A stretch of DNA of 64,000 bases from M3007 sp035299505 (GTDB lineage: Bacteria; Bacteroidota; Bacteroidia; Chitinophagales; Saprospiraceae). The notes beneath the pieces were generated by a model, which saw only the letters and a list, made by a program, of their open reading frames with translations, was not told the DNA's origin and did no database searches. The position numbers and the translations under genes are program-made. The stretch spans positions 19,677 to 83,676 of the forward strand of contig DATGWL010000017.1 of the NCBI GenBank assembly GCA_035299505.1, given 5' to 3'. Of the stretch, positions 54,577-62,239 are shown piece by piece (position 1 is the stretch's first letter; every line of letters begins with the position of its first letter).

Positions 54577-55575
54577 ATGAGTATTCTCAATTTCCAAAAG
54601 CCTGACAAGATCCTGCTGCAAAAAGCAACCGATTTTGAAGGCACTTTCGAGTTCAAACCTTTGGAGCCGGGTTTCGGCCAAACGGTCGGAAACTCGCTTC
54701 GCCGCGTCCTCCTCTCCTCACTGGAAGGTTATGCCATCAGCGCTGTACGCATCGCTGGCGTAGACCATGAGTTTGCGACGATCAAAGGCGTGGTTGAAGA
54801 CGTGGTGGATATTGTGCTTAACCTCAAGCAGGTGCGCATCAAACCTGTGGTTCAGGACGACAAGAACCCACAGGAAAAAATTTACCTCACTATCAGCGGT
54901 AAAGAAGAGTTCCGCGCTGCCGATATCGAGGGCTTTACCAATGTATTCAAGATCATGAACCCGGATCTCCTGCTTTGCCGCATGGAGCCTTCCGTAACCC
55001 TTGAACTTGAGCTGACCATCACCAAAGGTCGTGGCTATCAGCCTGCTGAAGACGGCGCTCCTAAAGATGCAGCTATCGGCGTAATTCCGATTGATGCTAT
55101 CTACACGCCAATCAAAAACGTAGCTTATCGCGTGGAAAGCACACGTGTAGGTCAACGTACCGACTACGAAAAACTGACCATTGATATCAAAACGGACGGC
55201 ACCATCCACCCGGAAGACGCCATTCGTGAAGCCAGCCGTATCCTGATCCAGCACCTGATGCTGATCACCGACGAGAACATCACTTTCGATACACCTACCA
55301 ACCGTGAAGAAAGTGTAGTTGATGAGCATATCCTGCACATGCGCAAATTGCTCAAAACCTCTTTGGAAGATCTCGATCTCAGCGTACGTGCATACAACTG
55401 TCTTAAAGCTGCCAAAATCAACACCCTTGCTGAATTGGTACGCTACGACACTCACGAGCTGCTCAAATTCCGCAACTTCGGTAAGAAGTCACTCGTAGAA
55501 ATTGAGGAGTTGCTGCAAGACAAGAATCTGACCTTCGGCATGGATTTGGCGAAGTATAAGTTGGACGAAGAATAA
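54577..55575 (+). CDS. rpoA: DNA-directed RNA polymerase subunit alpha
   Basis: This is a 332-aa protein. The start was set at MSILNFQKPDKILL, because the 31-residue upstream extension has no family similarity and crosses the hairpin. The N-terminal assembly domain (GFGQTVGNSLRRVLLSSLEG) and the C-terminal domain (LSVRAYNCLKAAKINTLAEL, FRNFGKKSLVEIEELL) are intact. Confidence 0.97.
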   Translation: MSILNFQKPDKILLQKATDFEGTFEFKPLEPGFGQTVGNSLRRVLLSSLEGYAISAVRIAGVDHEFATIKGVVEDVVDIVLNLKQVRIKPVVQDDKNPQEKIYLTISGKEEFRAADIEGFTNVFKIMNPDLLLCRMEPSVTLELELTITKGRGYQPAEDGAPKDAAIGVIPIDAIYTPIKNVAYRVESTRVGQRTDYEKLTIDIKTDGTIHPEDAIREASRILIQHLMLITDENITFDTPTNREESVVDEHILHMRKLLKTSLEDLDLSVRAYNCLKAAKINTLAELVRYDTHELLKFRNFGKKSLVEIEELLQDKNLTFGMDLAKYKLDEE

Positions 55576-55586
55576 ACAACAAGATA

Positions 55587-55634
55587 GAATGATGGATGGC
55601 TTGGCCCTGTGCCGCCATTCATCATTCCTTTTTA
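55587..55634 (+). terminator. Terminator-like hairpin between rpoA and rplQ
   Basis: A 14-bp stem with one G-T mismatch (GAATGATGGATGGC / GCCATTCATCATTC) is followed by CTTTTTATC. It would end or attenuate transcription before rplQ. Confidence 0.65.
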
Positions 55635-55758
55635 TCACATTTCATCACAAAAGCGTGGTAACCGTTTTGATGCAGTGAAGACCGATTTCCGGGTTTTCCC
55701 AGGATTTTAGTTGAAGCTAGCTCCGGTGCTACCACCTGTTAAACAGGTACCTGTCACA

Positions 55759-56418
55759 ATGAGACACGGAGACAAAATTAACAACCTCGGGCGTACTGCT
55801 GCACACCGCCGCGCCCTGCTCGCCAATCTCTCTATCGCGCTTATCGAGCACAAGCGTATCACCACTACACTGGCTAAAGCTAAGGCATTGCGCCGTCACT
55901 TGGAGCCATTGATCACCAAGGCAAAAGATAACTCTACGCACTCCCGCCGTATCGTTTTCAGCTACCTGCAGAACAAAGAAGCCGTTAAAGAACTCTTTGG
56001 CCCAGTTGCAGATAAGGTTGGAAATCGCCCGGGTGGTTACCTGCGTATTATCCGCCTGGGTTTCCGTCGTGGTGACGGTGCTGAAACAGCTATGATTGAG
56101 CTGGTTGACTTCAATGAAACGTACAACCCGAATGCAGGTAAAGTACGTCAGGCGAAGAAAACACGTCGTGGTGGCAAAAAAGTTGCTGTTGCTGCGGAAC
56201 CGGTTGCTCCGGTTGTTGAAGAAGCTGTAGCAGTAGTGGAAGAGCCAGTAGCTGAGGTTGCTGAAGAAGTAGTGGCTGCACCAGTGGAAGAAACAGTTGC
56301 TGCTGTTGAAGAAACAGTTGCCGCTGCTGAAGAAACTGCTGCCGAAGTTGCTGAAGAAGCAACGGAAGAAGCTCCTGCACCAGCAGAAGAGGAAAAGAAA
56401 GACGAAGAGCAAGCATAA
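55759..56418 (+). CDS. rplQ: 50S ribosomal protein L17 with long acidic Ala/Glu/Val tail
   Basis: This 219-aa protein has the L17 core in residues 1-125 (MRHGDKINNLGRTAAHRRAL, KITTTLAKAKALR-type region, GFRRGDGAETAMIELVD). It then has a basic linker (QAKKTRRGGKKVAV) and about 75 residues of Ala, Glu and Val in repeats such as VEEPVAEVAEEVVAAP. Typical bacterial L17 is 115-160 aa. The start at 55759 matches the family N-terminus. It is the last gene of the superoperon, with a strong terminator 28 bp after its stop. Confidence 0.95.
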   Translation: MRHGDKINNLGRTAAHRRALLANLSIALIEHKRITTTLAKAKALRRHLEPLITKAKDNSTHSRRIVFSYLQNKEAVKELFGPVADKVGNRPGGYLRIIRLGFRRGDGAETAMIELVDFNETYNPNAGKVRQAKKTRRGGKKVAVAAEPVAPVVEEAVAVVEEPVAEVAEEVVAAPVEETVAAVEETVAAAEETAAEVAEEATEEAPAPAEEEKKDEEQA

Positions 56419-56446
56419 GCTGGCCCGATCTGCTTTCTACCATACA

Positions 56447-56483
56447 AAAGGCAGCTCCTGTTTTCGGGGGCTGCCTTTTTTTG
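56447..56483 (+). terminator. Terminator of the ribosomal superoperon
   Basis: The stem AAAGGCAGC / GCTGCCTTT is followed by seven T residues. It ends the rpsJ-rplQ transcript. Confidence 0.9.
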
Positions 56484-56505
56484 TGCGGCAATCTTTCGGA
56501 ATGAA

Positions 56506-56535
56506 TTGCCAAACCCGGTCCTATCCGTACATTCG
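56506..56535 (+). promoter_or_regulatory. Candidate promoter of the cytosolic protease gene
   Basis: TTG (56506-56508), 19 bp, TACATTCG (56528-56535). The -7 box has one mismatch. It is 18 bp upstream of the start. Confidence 0.5.
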
Positions 56536-56553
56536 CCCATCTTTTTCAGTGTT

Positions 56554-57636
56554 ATGTCCGACTTCGTTGAAGATTACCGCAAAACGATTATTCAGATTGC
56601 TACCCCATACAGTACCGGTACGGGGTTTTTCCTGCGCGATCATGGTGTGGTGGTAACCAACCATCATGTGGTGGAAGGCAACCGCACTGTGGTGATTGAA
56701 GGCGCTATGTTCAAAAAACAACTGGCAAAGGTGATTTACATTGATGCCAAGTACGACCTGGCATTTCTGGAGCCACCAAAATGCGAGGAAGAACTGCCGT
56801 TAATCAAACTTGGCTCAGCTAAAACTATTCGGGAAAGAGATGCGGTAACGGCCATTGGCCACCCTTTCGGATTAAAATTTTCCCTGAAGAGTGGCATCGT
56901 TTCCAATACCTCGGAGTTGATGAATGGAATTCCTTACCTGCATATTGATGCAGCTTTGAATCCAGGGAATTCCGGCGGCCCATTGGTAGATGCTGAATGG
57001 GAAGTGGTAGGTATTAATACGTTCATTATTCGAAATGGCGATAATACGGGCTTCTCATTGCCCGTTAGGTATCTGGAAAGTACCCTGGAGCAATTTGAGG
57101 CCATGAAATCCGATAATGCTTCCCGGTGTACGGCTTGTATGAATATCCTGACAGAGGAGAATGTGGAAAATAAACTCTGTGCGCATTGCGGCCACAAGGC
57201 TGAGTTGCCCTCCTTTGTAGAGGATTATGTGCCCTCAGGTACGGCAAAAACCATTGAAGGCCTGATCAGTGCCATCGGACATGACGTACAATTGAGTCGC
57301 TCAGGTCCCAACGCGTGGGAAATCCGGCAGGGTAGTGCTACCATCATCCTGACTTACCATGATAAAACCGGATTATTATCGGCAGACGCCCTGCTCTGCG
57401 AATTGCCTAAAAAGGATATCAAACCACTTTATGAGTATTTGTTGCGGGAGAACTACACAAACCAGGCACTGACCCTTAGTGTACATGAGCAGGACATCGT
57501 ACTCTCATTGCTCATTTTTGATCGGTACCTGAATGAAGAAACGGGACAGGTGATGCTCCAGGAACTGTTTGAGAAAGCAGATTATTACGATAATATACTG
57601 GTAGAGCAATATGGCGCCAGCTGGAAACTAGAGTAA
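56554..57636 (+). CDS. Cytosolic trypsin-like serine protease with zinc ribbon and YbjN-like domain
   Basis: This 360-aa protein has no signal peptide or membrane segment. Residues 10-180 are an S1 chymotrypsin/HtrA-like protease with a readable triad: H38 (VVTNHHVVEG), D68 (AKYDLAFLE) and S140 (ALNPGNSGGPLVD). A zinc ribbon follows with C192-x2-C195 and C209-x2-C212. The last 130 residues resemble the YbjN fold (LREN, EQDIVLSLLIFDRYLNEETG). HtrA proteins are usually periplasmic and carry PDZ domains, which are absent here. The substrate is unknown. The ABM gene follows at 12 bp. Confidence 0.88.
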   Translation: MSDFVEDYRKTIIQIATPYSTGTGFFLRDHGVVVTNHHVVEGNRTVVIEGAMFKKQLAKVIYIDAKYDLAFLEPPKCEEELPLIKLGSAKTIRERDAVTAIGHPFGLKFSLKSGIVSNTSELMNGIPYLHIDAALNPGNSGGPLVDAEWEVVGINTFIIRNGDNTGFSLPVRYLESTLEQFEAMKSDNASRCTACMNILTEENVENKLCAHCGHKAELPSFVEDYVPSGTAKTIEGLISAIGHDVQLSRSGPNAWEIRQGSATIILTYHDKTGLLSADALLCELPKKDIKPLYEYLLRENYTNQALTLSVHEQDIVLSLLIFDRYLNEETGQVMLQELFEKADYYDNILVEQYGASWKLE

Positions 57637-57648
57637 ACCAACCTGATC

Positions 57649-57972
57649 ATGATTGCAAAAACACCCCCTCCGCCTTATTACGCTGTAATTTTTAGTTCAA
57701 TCCGAACGGAACAAGATCTGGAAGGATACGCTGAAATGGCAGAACAGATGGTGGTATTAGCCGCCGAACAGCCGGGCTATCTGGGAGCAGAATCCGTTAG
57801 GAATGGCCTCGGTATTACTATATCCTACTGGGACAGTCTTGAGGCCATCCGTAACTGGAAAGCACATGCCGAACATCTGGTGGCGCAACGACTAGGGCGG
57901 GAAAAATGGTATGATTCGTTCAAAACCAGGATTTGCCTGGTAGAGCGTGATTACGGTTTCGGGTTAGAATAG
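57649..57972 (+). CDS. ABM-family (antibiotic biosynthesis monooxygenase-like) protein
   Basis: This 107-aa dimeric alpha-beta barrel protein has the ABM pattern: YAVIFSSIRTEQDLEGYAEM, QPGYLGAESVRN, and ITISYWDSLEAIRNWKAHAEH. Most members handle small aromatic or haem-like molecules or are cofactor-free monooxygenases; the substrate cannot be told. It follows the protease by 12 bp and probably shares its transcript. Its 3' end overlaps the convergent membrane-protein gene by 9 bp. Confidence 0.85.
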   Translation: MIAKTPPPPYYAVIFSSIRTEQDLEGYAEMAEQMVVLAAEQPGYLGAESVRNGLGITISYWDSLEAIRNWKAHAEHLVAQRLGREKWYDSFKTRICLVERDYGFGLE

Positions 57973-58263
57973 TTTTACACCATACATAAACAACCATGCA
58001 ATTGCCAGAAGGGAGGTGGCGATCACCACACCACGCATGGCTTTTTCCCATCTTCTACGACGGAATTTATTCAAAGTAAACAGGTTGAGTGCCAGGGCTA
58101 CAATGGCCAGCGTGCGTTCCCGGAAGTTTTCGGAGAACCCAACTCCACTGGCTGCGCCTTTTATTTCCAGAAGGGAAAAAAGGTTGTACAAAATCAGGAA
58201 ACCCGCAGTAGGCAACAAGATTCCATAGAGCAAACCAATCCAGATTTCATCGCGTTGAAGCAT
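57964..58263 (-). CDS. Small hypothetical membrane protein
   Basis: This 99-aa protein has three hydrophobic segments (WIGLLYGILLPTAGFLILYNL, TLAIVALALNLFTLN and VVIATSLLAIAWLFMYGVKL) and a basic loop KFRRRRWEKAMRG. No family was recognised. It lies 36 bp after surE on the same strand and may be co-transcribed. Confidence 0.75.
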   Translation of the reverse strand: MLQRDEIWIGLLYGILLPTAGFLILYNLFSLLEIKGAASGVGFSENFRERTLAIVALALNLFTLNKFRRRRWEKAMRGVVIATSLLAIAWLFMYGVKLF

Positions 58264-58299
58264 GATAAGGGTAGACAGTTGACGGTGAACAATAGACGC

Positions 58300-59064
58300 T
58301 TATTCCAGGTCTTTGAGGGTAGGGATAGCCGGATAGTTGGTCAGGTCGTGCATGGACGGCACAATAGATATATAGCCGTTTTCGAGCGCCCAAATATCTG
58401 TATCTTCCTGATGATCGTTGTTCACGAAATCGCCGCTTAGCCAATAATATGGTCGTCCGGCAGGATCGCGGCCTTCAATCATTTTTTCAATCCAGCGGGC
58501 ATCTGCCTGCCGGCATATCTTTAGTCCCTGCAGTTGATCTGAGGGAAGTTTAGGTATATTTACATTAAGCAGGTAACCTGGCTGGAAAGGACGGGCAAGC
58601 ATATATTCCATGATTTTCCGGATATAAGGCTTGGCTGGCTCAAAATCAGCATCAAAACTGTAGTCGAGCAATGAAAAGCCAATACTCCGGATGCTTTCCA
58701 AAGCTGCTTCCATAGCAGCAGACATGGTGCCGGAATAAATGATGTTGATGCTTGCATTGCTGCCGTGGTTGATACCGGAAACACAGAGGTCAATATTTCG
58801 ATCTTTCAACACAACGTGTTTTGCCAGTTTGACGCAATCAACCGGGGTTCCGGACGATTCCCAGGATTCAATTCCGGGGAAAGGATTCACTTTGTTGAGT
58901 CGGAGTGGCTCATGTATGGTAATGGCGTGGCCTTTTCCGCTTTGCGGAGAATCTGGCGCTACTACCACTACTTCTCCCAGCGTGGCGGCAACTTCTACCA
59001 GCGCTTTAATGCCTGGCGCAACAATGCCGTCGTCGTTAGTGACAAGAATAAGCGGTTTAGACAT
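58300..59064 (-). CDS. surE: 5'/3'-nucleotidase SurE
   Basis: This 254-aa metal-dependent phosphatase dephosphorylates nucleoside monophosphates and acts in stress survival. The family signatures LILVTNDDGIVAPGIKAL, APDSPQSGKGHAIT and SGINHGSNASINIIYSGTMS give the Asp-Asp, Ser and Asn metal ligands. The start is very near the candidate promoter, so the mRNA would have a short leader. Confidence 0.95.
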   Translation of the reverse strand: MSKPLILVTNDDGIVAPGIKALVEVAATLGEVVVVAPDSPQSGKGHAITIHEPLRLNKVNPFPGIESWESSGTPVDCVKLAKHVVLKDRNIDLCVSGINHGSNASINIIYSGTMSAAMEAALESIRSIGFSLLDYSFDADFEPAKPYIRKIMEYMLARPFQPGYLLNVNIPKLPSDQLQGLKICRQADARWIEKMIEGRDPAGRPYYWLSGDFVNNDHQEDTDIWALENGYISIVPSMHDLTNYPAIPTLKDLE

Positions 59065-59068
59065 TGGG

Positions 59069-59076
59069 CAAAATTA
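59069..59076 (-). promoter_or_regulatory. Candidate -7 element of surE
   Basis: The - strand reads TAATTTTG, an exact TAnnTTTG match 4 bp upstream of the start codon. A TTG lies 23 bp further up (59102-59100). The spacing is a little long. Confidence 0.5.
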
Positions 59077-59252
59077 GGACAATAGACCATTGTCCGGGGC
59101 AAGAAAAGGTTAAATTGTAGCGTTATTGTTGGTAATTTTCACCCAATTTTGCCATCTTATTGATTTTCAGGCTATTTTTTCAAAATTCTGCCATAATCTT
59201 GCAGAAAAATTTAATAACACCACTGCCCTTTTCACCAGCAATATCTTTTGCC

Positions 59253-61139
59253 ATGAAACAACTTTTGTCAGCGTTTGTGATCCTGCTTGCAGCCGGTCAG
59301 TTGACTGCACAGGACGTTACCTACGTGCTGTTCAACCGGGATTGCATGAATCAATTGGAATACCGGTACACCTATCCCAATGTAAAGGGAGACAACTCCG
59401 TATGGGCTTATTCCATCAAGCCCAATGTTCAGGAGCACTTTATTTTTATGACCAAAGGCGCAGGGCATTACTCTCCTGAGCTGCCTCAGGGTACCATTTC
59501 CTGCAACAAACTGAACCTGGACGATGCATTTGTGGCCAACATCAATAAGGAGGCTCAACAAATGCTCATTGTTTTTCAGCGTCAAAGTGGAGGTTATTGG
59601 CTGATGCCCGTAGCTTCCGCAACTTTGGTCGCAAAAAACAATTCCCGATACTGGGTACGCTCCAGTCAAAGCTCGTTTCAGTTTGATACCCTCCGACTGG
59701 TTAATGAGCAGAATCTGGCAGTGGCCGGCTCTCCAACGGCAGCGTATTTTTCTGGTTTGAAGCTGAATAACTGCCTCATGGAATATTCTTTCCATTGCGA
59801 ACCGGTAAAAGCCAGCCAGTTGCGCTCTGATATCCAGTTTATTCCGAGCGTAGGTATCCTTAATGACCGCACCGGTAATAGCGCCTCCCAGGCTATGGAA
59901 AATGAACTCCAGCTGGTTCGGGTGAATGGTAAAGAACTGGACGATTACCTGAAAGAGGTTTGTCCGGAAGGCACAGGCAAAATTGCCATGTCCAAATATC
60001 AAAAAGCGACCGGTTACGGCGATACTGACTATGAAGCCGATAAAGAACTTACATCCATCATGCAAAAGGAGCAGGATGCCCCTGTAGCGCACAGAACCAA
60101 TGCTGCAGGCATGCAATGCGCTGAAGAGTGGGAACCTGGCTCACACATCGTACAAAAAGGTGAAAACCTGCGCGCTATTGCCCGTACCTATAAGGTTTCG
60201 GAGCAACAACTGATTAAATGGAACAAAATTGCTAACCCTGACCGTATCGAAATTTGTCAGAAAATCTGGTTGAAACCACCGCCAACTTCGGCTAAACAGG
60301 CCAGTTCTAAAGGCACAACCCCGCAACCTGCTGTGGCCAAAAAGTTGACAGAAAGTGGTAAAACAGTAACGCCACAAGGCATTTCTCAGGGAACTAAAAC
60401 CAAGCCGGTTGATACCAATAGACCGGTTGTGTACAACGATGATTCTGCCAAGGATCCGGTTTATGAAGTTGAAGCGCCAGCTAATGCCGCTCCTCGTATC
60501 CATACCGTTCATCGCGGCGAATACCTTTACAAAATTGCCAAACTTTACGGTTGCCCTGAAGAGTGCATTCGTATTGCTAACAATATGTCGCTGGAGGGTG
60601 ATGAGCCATTAAACATTGGTCAGCAATTAATCATTCCGGAGTGCACCTGCACGGTAAATGGTAAAATGATCAAACGTCCGGTGCCGGAATCGCCTGTAGC
60701 CAAACCTGTAGTCAAACCTGAACTCCCAACGGTAAAAAAGCAGGATGAGGTGGAAAAGGAGACACCGAAGCCGGTGAAAAAGACAAAAGTAGACCTGGAA
60801 GATGAGGCGCCCATGATTTATAATTACGACAAAGAGGATGTAGCGCCACAAAAAACACAAAAAAACAACCTGGCCGAGGAATCCTCTTTTTACGAAGATG
60901 AGGCTTCAAAAGTGGCTAATAAGGCAAAAGAAACTGTTGCGCCCAAGAAAAAAACGGATGGCGCAGCGCCTAAAGTGCCGCTTTTCCGCGAACACCACGT
61001 AAAACAGGGCGAAACCCTCAAGTCCATCGCTACCAAATACCGGGTGGATGCCGCTGAGTTGTCGCAGGTGAATGGCCTGGATCCAAAGGAAAATCTGATT
61101 CCAGGTAAGCTGATTCTGATTCCTATTGATGAAGAATAA
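59253..61139 (+). CDS. Secreted protein with three LysM domains
   Basis: This is a 628-aa protein with a signal peptide (MKQLLSAFVILLAAGQLTAQ). Residues about 25-290 form a beta-rich region of unknown type. Three LysM domains follow at about 298-345 (SHIVQKGENLRAIARTYKVS), 415-465 (HTVHRGEYLYKIAKLYG) and 578-625 (HHVKQGETLKSIATKYRVD). They are joined by low-complexity Pro/Lys/Thr-rich linkers. LysM binds peptidoglycan, so the protein is probably periplasmic and wall-bound. It has no visible amidase or lytic domain, and the call of any enzymatic role would be guesswork. The start at 59253 was chosen for the signal peptide. Confidence 0.9.
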   Translation: MKQLLSAFVILLAAGQLTAQDVTYVLFNRDCMNQLEYRYTYPNVKGDNSVWAYSIKPNVQEHFIFMTKGAGHYSPELPQGTISCNKLNLDDAFVANINKEAQQMLIVFQRQSGGYWLMPVASATLVAKNNSRYWVRSSQSSFQFDTLRLVNEQNLAVAGSPTAAYFSGLKLNNCLMEYSFHCEPVKASQLRSDIQFIPSVGILNDRTGNSASQAMENELQLVRVNGKELDDYLKEVCPEGTGKIAMSKYQKATGYGDTDYEADKELTSIMQKEQDAPVAHRTNAAGMQCAEEWEPGSHIVQKGENLRAIARTYKVSEQQLIKWNKIANPDRIEICQKIWLKPPPTSAKQASSKGTTPQPAVAKKLTESGKTVTPQGISQGTKTKPVDTNRPVVYNDDSAKDPVYEVEAPANAAPRIHTVHRGEYLYKIAKLYGCPEECIRIANNMSLEGDEPLNIGQQLIIPECTCTVNGKMIKRPVPESPVAKPVVKPELPTVKKQDEVEKETPKPVKKTKVDLEDEAPMIYNYDKEDVAPQKTQKNNLAEESSFYEDEASKVANKAKETVAPKKKTDGAAPKVPLFREHHVKQGETLKSIATKYRVDAAELSQVNGLDPKENLIPGKLILIPIDEE

Positions 61140-61180
61140 GCACGTGCCTGGGATTATATTGCCGGGCTAAAAACATTGCT

Positions 61181-61220
61181 AATGAGCCATCCTGAAGCCG
61201 GGATGGCTCATTTTTTTTTA
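61181..61220 (+). terminator. Terminator of the LysM protein gene
   Basis: The perfect stem AATGAGCCATCC / GGATGGCTCATT with an 8-base loop is followed by a run of T residues. Confidence 0.92.
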
Positions 61221-61369
61221 ATAGAATTGTGAATGTGTGAATTAATTATTGGGTGTAAGTGTTTGATTATCAATGCATTTAAATTTTAATAACAAAATTC
61301 GGTATACGAATGGCACGGGATTTGGCATTATATAACCATCGCACACAAACCGATTGCGATCCTCCCAAT

Positions 61370-61456
61370 ATGAAAAAGAATAAAACTATTGTTACGGTCT
61401 TTGCATTTGCTTTTCACCTGGCTTTGATTTTCTGGGCATTTCAGCAAATGAACTGA
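61370..61456 (+). CDS. Possible 28-residue single-span membrane peptide
   Basis: The frame reads MKKNKTIVTVFAFAFHLALI followed by FWAFQQMN. It has a basic start, one hydrophobic span, and a separate terminator 23 bp after the stop, so it may be a real small gene. It has no Cys or Ser and one or two Thr, so it does not look like a lanthipeptide precursor. Too short for a homology call. Confidence 0.4.
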   Translation: MKKNKTIVTVFAFAFHLALIFWAFQQMN

Positions 61457-61478
61457 GGAACAAAAAACTATAATAAAC

Positions 61479-61515
61479 AGGAGCCATTCCGCATTGGGGT
61501 GGCTCCTGTTTTATT
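61479..61515 (+). terminator. Terminator after the 28-residue frame
   Basis: The stem CAGGAGCCA / TGGCTCCTG with a 12-base loop is followed by TTTTATTTT. It supports transcription through the small frame. Confidence 0.75.
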
Positions 61516-61576
61516 TTGGGAAGATTGTAGCTGACCTTTTAAGGATCCTTCCCTCAATATGTGGAATAGCCTCTAT

Positions 61577-62224
61577 TCATTTCCTATTTCTCCAGCATTG
61601 TATTCTTAAACTAAATTTATCCCGGACCACGCGTCCAACCTGGTCGTCGTATTTGCCCTGGTCGGGGAAATGTAAATCGTTTAATCCGTGTGAATACACG
61701 AAAACCGGCTGGATGTACCAGTTTTTTAGCTTGATTTGAACGCCCAGGCCAAGGTCAGCAGCAAATCGCTCCTGGTTAATTTTTAAAAAATCTGAAGGAT
61801 TATCTGCCAGGTTCCAGCTAAACCTCGGGCCGGCCAGAATGCAGGCCCGCAAAGGGGCGTTGGCTTTGCGGGCATCGCTGAACTGAACATGCAACGGTAT
61901 TTCCAAATCATAAAAACGGTACGTTCTGGCGCCATCAGGTCGGTATTGCACCACATTGTTGATCATACTCAGCCCCATGCCGGGTTGGAACTCCAGCCAA
62001 GGCATAACCTGTTTTCGGAATAAGAAGCCAGCCGAAGTACCAGTGCGCGGGCCTTCAGACCAAACCTTTGGCTCCGCCTGATCCTGGCGTCCAAAAGTCT
62101 CAATTCCTATGGACTGATGATCAAGTCCTGAAAAAAATCCCCAACTCCAGCTTCTCTTTTCTTTGTTTTGTGCGGCCAAAGTCAGGGGCATTACCCAGAT
62201 TACAAATAAGAGGCAGTTTTTCAT
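61577..62224 (-). CDS. PorT-like outer-membrane beta-barrel protein
   Basis: This 215-aa protein starts MKNCLLFVIWVMPLTLAAQ, a signal peptide. The rest alternates strands in the style of the PorT / OMP_b-brl_2 family (EFQPGMGLSMINNVVQYRPD, YDLEIPLHVQFSDARKAN, ILAGPRFSWNLADNPSD). PorT proper is a T9SS component, but this family has many paralogs of unknown role. The start codon is only 15 bp from the divergent dehydratase gene. Confidence 0.75.
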   Translation of the reverse strand: MKNCLLFVIWVMPLTLAAQNKEKRSWSWGFFSGLDHQSIGIETFGRQDQAEPKVWSEGPRTGTSAGFLFRKQVMPWLEFQPGMGLSMINNVVQYRPDGARTYRFYDLEIPLHVQFSDARKANAPLRACILAGPRFSWNLADNPSDFLKINQERFAADLGLGVQIKLKNWYIQPVFVYSHGLNDLHFPDQGKYDDQVGRVVRDKFSLRIQCWRNRK

Positions 62225-62239
62225 CGTTGTCGGAAGCAT

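Noticed and set aside
56111..56540. Low-complexity Ser/Ala and Leu/Gln frames opposite rplQ
   Set aside because: Antisense readings of the Ala/Glu/Val tail of L17.
61370..61456. Lanthipeptide precursor for the nearby LanB-like enzyme
   Set aside because: It lacks Cys and Ser and has a membrane span rather than a leader plus core; it also has its own terminator and lies on the far side of the PorT-like gene.
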